Part shown: positions 19,801 to 28,242 of the stretch, piece after piece | How positions within the stretch are numbered: the stretch's first letter is position 1 | Layout: each line of letters opens with the position of its first letter | Assembly: GCA_001599755.1 (NCBI GenBank) | Contig: BCHX01000010.1 | Span: 223,067 to 287,066 of the forward strand | DNA: 64,000 nt | Source of the DNA: Gliomastix tumulicola | Lineage: Eukaryota > Ascomycota > Sordariomycetes > Hypocreales > Bionectriaceae | Reading direction: 5' to 3' | Program-made: the position numbers and the translations under genes | The notes under the pieces: generated by a model | Databases searched by the model: none | What the model saw: only the letters and a program-made list of their open reading frames with translations | Told to the model about the DNA's origin: nothing

Positions 19801-21099
19801 AGCGTTGCTGTACACGTCTCCGCCTACACGCACGTGGATAGAAGCAGCCAGAAACTGGAAGACAGCCCTGTCCAGCCCTCTCGTGGCCAGCGTGCCGGTC
19901 TCGCGGTCACTGTACCCTTCGTCGGTGTGGGAGCGGGCCTCGTTCTGGTCGTCGTCTTCGCCCTCGCTCGAGTCGCCGCCGCTCGCATAGCCACGATCGT
20001 CCGCCGGCCCGTCCAGTATCGGATCTTCTGCCTCACGCATCACGTCGGCCATAAGTGACCACTGCTCGTCCGTGAAACGCATGGCAAGCTTCGCCTCGGC
20101 CTCGGTCCGCCCTAGACGATACGCCCGCACGCAGAAGCACAAATAGCGCTGCCCAATGATGCAGTACTTGCGAATCGACGACTCAATCCCGGCCTGGCCG
20201 AATGGCACGCCCATAGATGAGTCGGCCGTAATGCCCTGCAGCTTCTGCAGCGTCTCCTTAGGTACACTGTCGATCCGCCCTCGGCACCGCCCCACCTCCC
20301 GTTCGAAGCTCTCACTCACTCTCGTCAGCAGCAGCGTCTCCCGTGCCGCCGCCTCCTCCTCTGTAGACGATGGCTGGCTCCGCCCTGGGGCCCCCCTTGC
20401 CTGCGCTTTTCGGGCGCGACTGCCGAGCCAGTCGGTTGCCTCCGCGATGGGGATCAGCTCCCGCTCGCCAAAGTGGCGCACCCAACGCATGTCTCTGACC
20501 CAAGCCGAGTCTCGATCAATGCCCTCCTCTCGGTCGCCCCGTCGCAGCCGCTCGGCCTGGGCCGCCTCAAGCTGCGTCTGGCTCTCGTCCAGCAGTCTTT
20601 CTAGCTGGCTGCGGGTGGCGTCCGCTGGATCGGTCCCTCCAACCATGTCCATGGGCTCATGCCGACCGAACGCCTTGTTCTGGCCATCCCCAGCGTCCCC
20701 GACCAGCCAGTACTTGGCGTACCGTCCTGGCCTCCATGTCTGCAGACGTACGCGAGTGAATCGGACGGGCGGCTCGTCTTGATGGGCTTTTCGCCGATGG
20801 GTGTGTATGTTGCTTTCTGCTATGGTGAAGAAGCGGCATTGGCTACAGCTGAAGCCATGGTGGACAGTCAGTTCAGCAATGGGTGGACGTCCGTCTGATG
20901 GACAGTCTGCGTGATCTGGGTGGCGTAGTGGCACTTCGCTGTAGTAGTCGCGAATGTCCTGAATAAGATCGCCCTTGAGCGCGTGAACACGCTGGAAGTG
21001 AGATGCTACCTTGGACCCTGCTTGCACGGCGCAACTGCAGAGCTTGCAGATGAGCAGCTGGAACTCCAGATTCTGCACAGCAACGTCGTCGACCTGCAT
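16753..21099 (-). CDS. C2H2 + tyrosine-recombinase-like + RecQ helicase protein
   Basis: Single intact 1448-codon frame, ATG at 21099. Residues 18-39 and 85-106 form two C2H2 fingers (OrsD/DUF3505-like). Residues 650-860 look like a tyrosine recombinase core: R666 in GRGPEVMTLR (R-x-x-E), Lys-rich strand 700-710, R790 in VGRYRMVAIA, H847 and Y856 with H-x8-Y spacing (Tyr codon 18534-18532). Box II His is absent, and an acidic insert (814-822) separates R790 from H847. Residues 940-1325 form a RecQ-type SF2 helicase: Walker A PTGAGKS (967-973), DECH (1064-1067), TATLP, GLGTGIDIGG and QQTGRGGRR, then a Cys cluster (1309-1322). I infer a mobile-element protein. Alternatively, it is a telomere-linked helicase paralog. 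No target duplication was found. Confidence 0.8.
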   Translation of the reverse strand: MQVDDVAVQNLEFQLLICKLCSCAVQAGSKVASHFQRVHALKGDLIQDIRDYYSEVPLRHPDHADCPSDGRPPIAELTVHHGFSCSQCRFFTIAESNIHTHRRKAHQDEPPVRFTRVRLQTWRPGRYAKYWLVGDAGDGQNKAFGRHEPMDMVGGTDPADATRSQLERLLDESQTQLEAAQAERLRRGDREEGIDRDSAWVRDMRWVRHFGERELIPIAEATDWLGSRARKAQARGAPGRSQPSSTEEEAAARETLLLTRVSESFEREVGRCRGRIDSVPKETLQKLQGITADSSMGVPFGQAGIESSIRKYCIIGQRYLCFCVRAYRLGRTEAEAKLAMRFTDEQWSLMADVMREAEDPILDGPADDRGYASGGDSSEGEDDDQNEARSHTDEGYSDRETGTLATRGLDRAVFQFLAASIHVRVGGDVYSNALLCFCAAMGIRRAPMGFACATLYTGILAALHWLARLFFLEHVFEGEPKVLEEVGLAALERFQTAFAAWMCVGTYTVMSKIINWMAYGKGHRQKAEGQPSVRWSSDKETLFHNGDGVSIQTFRHAAWKMMADADDLLDALLGRQWGAIMPTVDLGRISDDMVRRGAGSSFATHPENSWLEAGSKKAILAARSQLWDARHGRWKKEGIAAWLRKLRLFREALLVAVHVWGGQPGRGPEVMTLRHGDSWQLLRNIFVYDGALLIVTDRDKMKAIRGIGRKVARFLPDRLGRMMVAYIAWLLPAEEALLKYGQRPPPMDTEMEYLWRHGSSKRWETERLSAILARRMEATVGASLSVGRYRMVAIAMGREIRGIAERKVEQAAGEADDDEDMDVNPLTGEVTDTAGSWNIIWDLQSTHSTTMARQHYAVHVGFMGRLQPEMIASYRGVSQLWHQFLEAGGRCIPGAAEGKKRKHAGHEEGEDSSRMAKRRAQDEDEAMVAGLRRLLGSTATWKSLKQRECMQAILRSEGDEASICVLPTGAGKSILFMLPAMLTEGGTSVVIVPFVALIEDLVDRARSLGVDVIRFDPAGNMEREMMPRAARLVVVSADVTSSASLQMYVDGLRGSGLLRRIFIDECHTIITDAGYRAKLAGLVGVRRYECPVIMLTATLPVLFESWFRREMLAMDARLIRDRTTKANCRYRVDEVQRGPDAVEVRVVEVVQTFRAGMLAGQKGVVYCRSKKQCEALAEAIGCPHHHSDMAEDTRERIRTAWASGQGDAWIVATTGLGTGIDIGGITAVVHAEQPYGLVDFVQQTGRGGRRAGEGVDSVIVHDGRAPYARVGANFIEKTNQAQMEMFVSSGQCRRSVLSSFMDGEANETCAGMGADVVWCDICTAASADPVRNEACEPSGEASPGRWVPFNQEQGQRLSVVHRWLEEVADGCPVCHVRNYERLLRPGKTWKEKHRCAAGRRCFEQMLGSTYTTIHPLSNPRSYAINIPCHREYHPWRPWLASTALLFYY

Positions 21100-21267
21100 T
21101 GTGGGCTTGCTGCGTTACAAAGAGTGAAGAGCAGAGTGATGCAAACCTACGCGCTTTTTCACCCATCTACGTCGCATCTACGTCGCGTCAACTTGCCGTG
21201 TCGACCTACCATGTCAACCTACCGCGTGACCCTGTACTCTCATTTCGGCCAGCTGCTGGGTCGTCGT

Positions 21268-21312
21268 CGTTAACCCAACTCCGTTAACCCAAGTTGGGTT
21301 AAGTGGGGTAGC
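21268..21312. repeat. GTTAACCCAA palindromic cluster
   Basis: Perfect inverted repeat TTAACCCAA-G-TTGGGTTAA, plus two further GTTAACC copies within 45 bp, about 170-210 bp upstream of the recombinase-helicase start. It could be an element end or recombinase binding site. No second copy was found near the 3' end, so this is only a candidate. Confidence 0.4.
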
Positions 21313-21377
21313 CGTTAACCACCCACCAATCAGCAGTCCTGCCCGGCGTAGCAAATTTCAGCGTAGTGCACGGGCCA

Positions 21378-21434
21378 GGGTCGTCCCCATCACACCAAGA
21401 TTCGACCGCGAACCTCCTGCGAATAATGCCTAGG
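21378..21434 (+). repeat. Dispersed repeat R4
   Basis: Near-identical to 11882-11937. Here it runs directly into repeat R5 at GCCTAGG/GTTTAG. Confidence 0.7.
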
Positions 21435-21626
21435 GTTTAGTTCTGACCGCTAAAATCTGATTGGCCAGAGCATCGTGAAGCGACGACGAGGTCGCCAATT
21501 TGCCATCGAAACATCACGACAACAGGGACGAGACATGAAAAAATAAGTCGTTGAGGGGCTTGTCAGGATCTTGAAGTACCCAGAAATGTTGCTCTTATAT
21601 GTTTTATCGCATGTTGTCGGTCTAGT
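21434..21626 (+). repeat. Dispersed repeat R5, 3' part only
   Basis: Matches the second half of the longer copies at 47265-47765 and 53214-53697 (GACCGCTAAAATC, GATTGGCCAGAGC, ACGACAGCAGGGACGAGACA-like, TTTTATCGCATGTT, TCTAGTTTGA). It ends where the zinc-finger frame begins. Confidence 0.75.
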
Positions 21627-21857
21627 TTGACGCCCAAAGTCTGCAATGTTGACGGCTGTGGGAGGAGTTTTACGTTGGCAAAGGATCGCGAACGCCACGT
21701 GGAAGAGATCCACGGGCCCTACCGGTGGTACTGTGCCGTCCCGGGCTGCAGATACAAGCTAGCATCAGACGGCACGTCGCGCAAGGACAACATCGATAGG
21801 CACGTTCGGAGCCAGCACGGACTCGCATCCCCGGGTCAATATGTAATACGGAGGTAG
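21627..21857 (+). CDS. C2H2 zinc-finger protein, 5' end missing
   Basis: A 76-codon frame with two classical fingers: CNVDGCGRSFTLAKDRERHV, and then CAVPGCRYKL...NIDRHVRSQH. It ends RR-stop at 21857. The frame stays open into repeat R5 upstream without an ATG, so the true start is missing or lies in an unrecognised exon. It is probably the C-terminal stub of a fungal C2H2 protein cut by the repeat. DNA binding is inferred from the fingers. Confidence 0.5.
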   Translation: MTPKVCNVDGCGRSFTLAKDRERHVEEIHGPYRWYCAVPGCRYKLASDGTSRKDNIDRHVRSQHGLASPGQYVIRR

Positions 21858-22087
21858 CGAGAAGACAATAGACACTTGGCTGTTGACGCGATCGTAACTC
21901 GTGAGTGAGGGTCAATGATATTTGCCTATGCTAATGTCCTCAATCCTCTATGTGTTGCTGTCAACTTGAGATCCACGGTTGCATGGCTGCCTTGGTGCCC
22001 AACTCTCAATCTGAGGTGGCGAGTAGACGGAGTTTGCTTCCTGGGAGTTTGCCGACGTCCTACCCTATAATAATAGTCCCTCACACT

Positions 22088-22101
22088 CTATCCAACGGTC
22101 A
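22088..22101 (+). repeat. LINE target-site duplication, left
   Basis: CTATCCAACGGTCA, repeated exactly at 28108-28121 on the other side of the LINE. Confidence 0.85.
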
Positions 22102-22229
22102 CCCTTCCTCTGTAATCATACTTTCTTGGCACGGTGGTGTTAAGAAAGTAGCCTAAGCACACATACATTCGCCTAACAATTGCACACAACTCCTTCAATC
22201 TGCGCCCTGCGCAGCCCCCGGCGGCCGCG

Positions 22230-23882
22230 ATGGCAGCAGCCACGCCCGGCCCCCAATCGTCCTCCGATGATCCTACCTGGCAGGTCATCACCCCTCGAAG
22301 GGCCCGTGCAGCCCTCCTACGCGGAAGCATCACCACGGCTGAGCAGCCCGTCGGCGCTCCGTCCATGCAACAACTACGCCCGTCTTTGACACTGCCGTCA
22401 CCCGCCACCCGAATCCCAGCCGCTGCCGCCACGGAAGGAGCACAGCAAGACCCCTTTACCACCCCGCCTAGCCAGGCACTGCGGGGAGAACATCAGAGCC
22501 AGCCGCTGAGCATTGCCGATGCAGCTGACAGACTCGTGCGCGCATGCACCGAGACTCACAACACCAAGCTCGCCGTCTTCCAGGCGTTCTGCGCCGCCTT
22601 TGAGGAGACAGCCAAGCGTTTCACAACGCAGCCCGAACGAGACCTCGCGCAGCACCTCTCGACCAGCTTCCTCAGCTTCTGGAGCGAAGCTCTGAGTGCA
22701 CCGAACCCGACCTCGAGGCCAACGTACAGCAGCGTGGCCGCCAGCTCGCCGCCCTCGTCTGCCTCCCCGGTCCCCGCCTCTGGACCCCGCCATCATCAAC
22801 ATCAACAAAGGTCCCCTGGTCTCCAGGGGCAACAGACTGCCACAACCCCACCCAGGGGCCCCGCTCAGGACCTCCGCGTCTTCGCCCGCCTGGGCACCGA
22901 AGCACCAGCACGAGCGCAGACCAGCTACGCGATCCGGACGCACGTCGCGCAGAAGACGGGTATCAGCCCCCGAGCGATCCATGCCATCCCCGTGTCGTCG
23001 GGCTGGGCCATCCGGCCGGCCGATGCTGCCACACGCGACAGTCTCCTCCAGCAGAAGGACGAGTGGTCGCGCGCGACGGCGGTGGAGACGAGCGAGAAGT
23101 GGTACAAGTATGTGGTACATGACTGCCCCCGCCGACTGACTGACCTGCAGGGCAACGAAGTCGACTACGCACTGGCTGCGAGAGACGAGATCCAACATCA
23201 GACGGGCCTCGCCCCTATCCGCATCACGACGTCCCGATACGACTCCAATGACCTCCCTACGAAGACACTGATTGTGACCTTCACGAGCCCGACCAAGCGC
23301 TTCTGGACCCTGTTCGGGACCAGTTCGCCCGCGAAACTCATCAATAAGCCCCAGCCACCGAAGCAGTGTATCACCTGCTGGGACTACCACACCCGACGCG
23401 ACTGCCGAAGACGACCGATCTGCGAGAGCTGCGGCAAGACAGGCCACGAGCCGGAGGACTGCCATGCACCGATACAATGTGTCAACTGCCTAGGGCCGCA
23501 CAAGGCCACGGAGACGACCGAATGCCCGGCGCGGCCGAAGAGGGTGCACGGGATGCTGCGCTACCTGACGAAGGAGCAGCGGGCTATGGTCCGTCAGATC
23601 GGCCGTGCGCTCTTCCACCAGAAGAACCCGAACCCGGGCGCGGAAACCAGGCATCAACAGGAACAACACGGCGGGGCGGAGGCCCAGCCCCCGCCCGGAC
23701 CGGACACCACCAACGACCAGGCCGCCCCGGCCAGCAGCCCTGCCGCCGAGACCGCGGCGCCGACTTCCTCGTGCATCGTGGTGGCCACGACGCCGGAGCC
23801 GGAGCCGGAGCCCGACAGGCTCGACAGACCAATGTCACCTCTGAAGAGGCGCCGACACAACGAACCGGAATCTGATCTATGA
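22230..23882 (+). CDS. LINE ORF1, gag-like CCHC protein
   Basis: 550 residues from ATG in GCGATGGCAGC. The N-terminal half is Pro/Ala/Ser-rich with a helical section (IADAADRLVRACTETHNTKL). The C-terminal third carries three consecutive CCHC-type zinc knuckles: CITCWDYHTRRDC, CESCGKTGHEPEDC and CVNCLGPHKATETTEC. This is the usual nucleic-acid-binding ORF1 of Tad-clade LINEs, which coats element RNA in the ribonucleoprotein. The last four bases overlap the ORF2 start as ATGA. Confidence 0.92.
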   Translation: MAAATPGPQSSSDDPTWQVITPRRARAALLRGSITTAEQPVGAPSMQQLRPSLTLPSPATRIPAAAATEGAQQDPFTTPPSQALRGEHQSQPLSIADAADRLVRACTETHNTKLAVFQAFCAAFEETAKRFTTQPERDLAQHLSTSFLSFWSEALSAPNPTSRPTYSSVAASSPPSSASPVPASGPRHHQHQQRSPGLQGQQTATTPPRGPAQDLRVFARLGTEAPARAQTSYAIRTHVAQKTGISPRAIHAIPVSSGWAIRPADAATRDSLLQQKDEWSRATAVETSEKWYKYVVHDCPRRLTDLQGNEVDYALAARDEIQHQTGLAPIRITTSRYDSNDLPTKTLIVTFTSPTKRFWTLFGTSSPAKLINKPQPPKQCITCWDYHTRRDCRRRPICESCGKTGHEPEDCHAPIQCVNCLGPHKATETTECPARPKRVHGMLRYLTKEQRAMVRQIGRALFHQKNPNPGAETRHQQEQHGGAEAQPPPGPDTTNDQAAPASSPAAETAAPTSSCIVVATTPEPEPEPDRLDRPMSPLKRRRHNEPESDL

Positions 23883-26800
23883 CAGGACGGCCATGGACAA
23901 CCCGGAAGAGGAGAAAGAGCCTGCGCATCTTCCAGGCCAACGTCGCCAAGATCGGGCCGGCGCATGACTGCGCCCTCGCCCTGGCTGACACCGAACAGTA
24001 CGACGTGGTCCTCCTCCAGGAACCGTGGACGACGATCCGAGACGAGCGGTGCCTGACTAAAACACACCCTTCCTACGACACCTTTTCCTCCGTCAGCCAC
24101 TGGGCNGACACCGATACGCGGCCGCGCGTGATGACCTACGTCAGGCGGCGGCCCGAACTACTAACGAACCAATTCCAACCAGCGGTGTCACGGGATCTCC
24201 TGTGGCTGACCGTGAACGACGTGACCATCGTGAACGTCTACAGACGACCCTCATGCGACGCAGCCCTTGAAGCTCTGCTCCGCTGGCCCGTTCCACCGCG
24301 ATGCCTGGTAGCAGGCGATTTTAACGCCAAGCACCCTACATGGCAGACAGGTCGCCTCGAGGGGCGAGGCGAGGCCATTGCAGCCTGGGCGGCCGAGAAC
24401 AGACTGGCGCTTCTCAACGAAACTGACGTGCCGACGAACCCACACGGGAACACAATCGACCTGGCCTTCACAAACGTAGACCTGGCTGAAGCCACGATCG
24501 AAGATCACCTGGCGACCAGCTCGGACCACTTCACGCTCAGCATAAGTCTCCCTGGGATGCGGCGCGCGCCGGCCCGACCGAGTCGGGTGCGCCTTACCTC
24601 GGACGGGGAGGTGGAGCGATTTGTCGAGGTGGTCGGAGCGGCCATGGAGGGGATCGCAGCCGATGCCTCTACGCCCGAGGAAATCGACACCCTAGCGGCC
24701 GACTTGGTGGCGGCGCTCCAGCGAGCGGCGCAGGCGTCGGGCCACACCATTCAGAAGACGTCCACGAGGGGCGCGCCGTGGTGGACGGACGTGTGCGCCA
24801 CGGCAGCCTCCGAGTACCGTAGCGTCAGGCGGACATACCCCCTGGGCTTCTGCAGGGAGGTGCAAGAAGCCAGGAGAGCGTTCCAGCGCATTGTGCGCAG
24901 GGAGAAGAGGCTCTATTGGCGCCAGCTCGTCGACGGCTTCTCCGACAGCAAATCCGTCTTCAAGGCAGCACGGTGGCTCCGGTCGCCTGGACCTTTCCAA
25001 CCGCCACCCTTACAGGTCGACGGCATAGTATACGAGACACAGCAGGACAAGGCAGAGGCGCTCCGGCGGGCGACTCTGGAGCGGCGCACAGCTGCGGACG
25101 ACATCACGGATCCCTGGGTCCCGGTCACGCCGCCCCGCATGATCTCCTTCTCCCCGGACGCGACACTCGCGGAGGTCGAGGAGGCGACGCTGCGGGCGGG
25201 CAACACGTCGCCGGGCGCCGACAACATCACGGTGAAGCTGTTGCGAGCCTGCTGGCACATCATCGGGGGCCATGTCCACCACCTCTTCCAGGCGTGCCTC
25301 GCCCTGGGCCACCACCCGAAGCCGTTCCGCGTAGCGGAAGTCGTCATGCTCCCGAAGCCCAACAAGAGGGATCTCACCTCGCCCCGCGCCTGGCGGCCCA
25401 TCTCTCTGCTCTCGTGCCTTGGAAAAGGCCTGGAGCGGCTGGTGGCCCGGCGACTCGCATGGGCATCGATCCACTACGGCGTGCTGCACCCCCAACAATG
25501 CGGGGCCCTGCCCAAGCGGTCGGCCACGGACCTGGTCGCGGCCCTCGTGCACGACATCGAAGAAGCATTCGCGCGCGGGCGAGTCGCGACACTGGTCACG
25601 ATGGACGTCCAAGGCGCTTTCGACACGGTGATGCGGAACCGGCTCGCGCTCCGGCTCCGGGAACAAGGATGGCCTACGCACCTCGTGCGGTGGGTCTACG
25701 CGTTCATGGAGGACCGCTCGGCCTCGGTCCGGTTCCAAGACATCACAACAGCCTCATCGCCTCTGCGGTGCGGGCTGCCACAAGGATCGCCTGTGTCGCC
25801 GATCCTTTTCCTGCTCTACACCGAGCCGATCTACCGCCTGGGGGACGCACAAGGGCGGTCCGGGTACGCCGACGACGTGGCCACGCTCTGCTTCGGTGAC
25901 TCGGTCGAGGACACCGTCGCGGAGGCGACAAGGAAGATTGACGAGCTGGTCGCCTGGGGGGCGGCCAATGGTGTTGCCTTCGACCCGGACAAGACCGAGG
26001 TGATGCACTTCTCGAGGTTCCCTACGAGGGATGCGCCTGCGATACGACACGGCGACCAGGAAAAGCGACCCGGGAAGGAACTACGGTGGCTCGGGATCTG
26101 GCTCGACCCTACTCTGTCTTTCAAGACACATGTCAGGAAGTGGATGGCCAAGGCCCGGGCGGTGGCGTACCACCTGAAAGGGCTCACGAACACAAAGCAC
26201 GGACCGCTCCCCGCCGCTGTGCGGCAGGCAGTCCAGGCATGCGTAGTCCCCGTCCTGCTCCATGGAGCGGAGGCGTGGTATCCGGGAGCGACCAGCCCGT
26301 CGTGGGCGCAGCCGTCGAGAGACGTGTCGTCGAGAATCAAGGGACTGATCCAAAGGATGGACGTTTGCCTCCACCAGGCCATACGGGCCATCCTGCCAGT
26401 ATGGAGGACGACACCGACCGCCGCTCTCCACCGAGAGAGTGGCATCCCTCCGGTGATGCAGCTGCTAGAGGCGGCGCGTCTGCGCTTTTCGGCCCGCCTC
26501 AAGGGCCTCGATGCGACACATCCACTTGCGGTGCGCACCCGGCCGGCCGAAGCGCCGGTCTTTCACGACTTGATCAAGCGAAGGTATCAGCCGACACCTC
26601 AGGTGTTCCGAACCCGCCTTCGGCGAACGGACGAGCTGCTGGCAAGCTGCAAGCGGCCAGCCCTACTACAAGAAACACACAGTGGGCAGGAAGAAGCCCT
26701 TCAGTCAGCATCGAAGGAAGAGACCGCCGTAGGTTTCCAGCGCTGGCTGCAAGACCTGTCTCCGAACACTCTGGTTGTCTACTCAGACGGCTCGAGGACG

Positions 26801-27613
26801 GAAGAAGGCGCAGCTGGGTATGGGTTCGCGGTGCACCAGGACGGGGAATCGGTGGACCGGGGCTGCGGCCGTCTCGGCCCGGCCGAGGTATTTGATGCCG
26901 AAGCGATGGGCGCGCTCCGGGGTCTGCAGGCGGCCCTCTCAGTGCCACGCAGCCCCGACCTGCAGATTGTGGTCTGTCTCGACAATATCGCGGCAGCCTC
27001 TTGCCTCCGGGGGAAACCTTCAGACTCCTCCCAAGACGTGTTTATCGAGTTCCAGGCCCTCGCCGCCGCACACGGCGCCACGAGTGTCCGCTGGGTGCCC
27101 GGTCACACCAAGATCCCCGGCAACGAAGAGGCCGACGGGCTGGCAAAGGCGGGCTGTCCCCAGCCAGCGCCAGCCGACGCCCTACCGACACTGGCATACG
27201 TACGCCGAGCAGCGAGGCAGCGACCGAAAGAGGCGTTCGCCGCCTGGTGGAGGGAGTCAGCGCCCGACCACTACAAACCACTCGAGCTGCCAGCCACAAC
27301 ACGCGGCCCGCCGGAGCTCGCCCTCCCGCGGCGCGCGCTACACCACCTCTTAGCGGCCCGATCGCGGCACGGCGACTACGCTGAGTACCACGAACGCTTT
27401 GAACATGACGACGCGAAGATACTGTGCTCATGCGGACGGCGCAAGGCACCGGATCACATCTTCTACTGCCGCAAGGTACCGCCGCGCTGGCGGATCAGAC
27501 TGGGAACAAGACCTACGTTGGCGGTGCACCGCGCACTAGGCAAGAACTTCAACGAATTCACCAAGGTAGCGAGAGACAGTGCTTTCTTCGAGAAGATCTG
27601 CCATCGCTACTAG
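23879..27613 (+). CDS. LINE ORF2: endonuclease, reverse transcriptase, RNase H
   Basis: 1244 residues, starting in an ATGA overlap with ORF1, which points to stop-restart translation. Domains in order: AP-like endonuclease (FQANVAKIG at about 20, QEPW, LVAGDFNAKHPTW, SSDHFTLS at about 220); reverse transcriptase with WRPISLLSCLGKGLE, VTMDVQGAFDTV, GLPQGSPVSPILF and YADD at 663-666; RNase H with D970 in VVYSDGS, then DAEAMGAL and WVPGHTKIPGNEEAD; and a C-terminal CSCGRRKAPDHIFYC finger. All catalytic residues I can identify are present. One ambiguous codon lies at 24104-24106. It nicks the target, primes on it and copies element RNA. Confidence 0.95.
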   Translation: MTGRPWTTRKRRKSLRIFQANVAKIGPAHDCALALADTEQYDVVLLQEPWTTIRDERCLTKTHPSYDTFSSVSHWXDTDTRPRVMTYVRRRPELLTNQFQPAVSRDLLWLTVNDVTIVNVYRRPSCDAALEALLRWPVPPRCLVAGDFNAKHPTWQTGRLEGRGEAIAAWAAENRLALLNETDVPTNPHGNTIDLAFTNVDLAEATIEDHLATSSDHFTLSISLPGMRRAPARPSRVRLTSDGEVERFVEVVGAAMEGIAADASTPEEIDTLAADLVAALQRAAQASGHTIQKTSTRGAPWWTDVCATAASEYRSVRRTYPLGFCREVQEARRAFQRIVRREKRLYWRQLVDGFSDSKSVFKAARWLRSPGPFQPPPLQVDGIVYETQQDKAEALRRATLERRTAADDITDPWVPVTPPRMISFSPDATLAEVEEATLRAGNTSPGADNITVKLLRACWHIIGGHVHHLFQACLALGHHPKPFRVAEVVMLPKPNKRDLTSPRAWRPISLLSCLGKGLERLVARRLAWASIHYGVLHPQQCGALPKRSATDLVAALVHDIEEAFARGRVATLVTMDVQGAFDTVMRNRLALRLREQGWPTHLVRWVYAFMEDRSASVRFQDITTASSPLRCGLPQGSPVSPILFLLYTEPIYRLGDAQGRSGYADDVATLCFGDSVEDTVAEATRKIDELVAWGAANGVAFDPDKTEVMHFSRFPTRDAPAIRHGDQEKRPGKELRWLGIWLDPTLSFKTHVRKWMAKARAVAYHLKGLTNTKHGPLPAAVRQAVQACVVPVLLHGAEAWYPGATSPSWAQPSRDVSSRIKGLIQRMDVCLHQAIRAILPVWRTTPTAALHRESGIPPVMQLLEAARLRFSARLKGLDATHPLAVRTRPAEAPVFHDLIKRRYQPTPQVFRTRLRRTDELLASCKRPALLQETHSGQEEALQSASKEETAVGFQRWLQDLSPNTLVVYSDGSRTEEGAAGYGFAVHQDGESVDRGCGRLGPAEVFDAEAMGALRGLQAALSVPRSPDLQIVVCLDNIAAASCLRGKPSDSSQDVFIEFQALAAAHGATSVRWVPGHTKIPGNEEADGLAKAGCPQPAPADALPTLAYVRRAARQRPKEAFAAWWRESAPDHYKPLELPATTRGPPELALPRRALHHLLAARSRHGDYAEYHERFEHDDAKILCSCGRRKAPDHIFYCRKVPPRWRIRLGTRPTLAVHRALGKNFNEFTKVARDSAFFEKICHRY

Positions 27614-28107
27614 ACTCAAACTCACTGGCACACACATAGCATACACACCCATGCGCAACTGCGCAACCATCCTTCTACTTCCTTATTTCTCTCCCTCGCC
27701 TTACATCGTTTTTACTCCTTCCTCCCCTTTCTTTCTCACTGTAGTCTCTCCTTCGTACCAAGCCCGGGCAGCATCGGGGAGCGGTCGCACCTCGCTGCCG
27801 ACTGGGACTGCGTACGAGCCGCCTCGGCGACCGATGAGAGAGGTCCCACCAGGACCAACACCATAGCAGACTCCGCTCTGCACCTGGATGACCCGCTGAC
27901 GGGCGGCAGGATTCGACGATGGGCGCCTTTGAGCCAACGATATGCTGGATATTGTGTTCATATTTATTACTTTATAGGGTTGGATGCCTGGTCGGCTTGT
28001 AGAGTAGTAGCTAGAGACAGTAGCTCAGCACGTCCTGTGCCCCTACAGGGGACCTGAGCAGCTTCATACTGCTGGACGAAAAATATACAAACAAACAAAC
28101 AAACAAA

Positions 28108-28121
28108 CTATCCAACGGTCA
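28108..28121 (+). repeat. LINE target-site duplication, right
   Basis: Second copy of CTATCCAACGGTCA, immediately after the (AAAC)n tail. Confidence 0.85.
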
Positions 28122-28242
28122 GTAATCATGGAAAGGACAAGCTGCAAGTATATACTACACCCGGGATCATGCCAAAGGACCCTTCTCGCATCGTGAAGTA
28201 GCTAGTAGTCTATGCAGCGCCTATTCATCTCCTCCTTTCTTG

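Larger units (their letters stand above)
22102..28107 (+). mobile_element. Full-length Tad/I-type LINE retrotransposon
   Basis: 6006 bp bounded by a 14-bp target duplication, with a 5'UTR of about 130 bp, two overlapping ORFs, a 480-bp 3'UTR and an (AAAC)n tail at 28087-28107. The 5'UTR start is confirmed by the independent copy at 13346. Coding capacity is complete except for one ambiguous base (24105). Both ORFs lack stops, so this is probably a recent insertion. Confidence 0.92.

Noticed and set aside
21268..21312. Telomeric repeat
   Set aside because: The units are TTAACCC/GGGTTAA inverted, not tandem TTAGGG, so it is not a telomere tract.
24916..25899. 327-codon plus frame inside LINE ORF2
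   Set aside because: Shadow frame of the reverse transcriptase. The authentic frame carries YADD and all other motifs.
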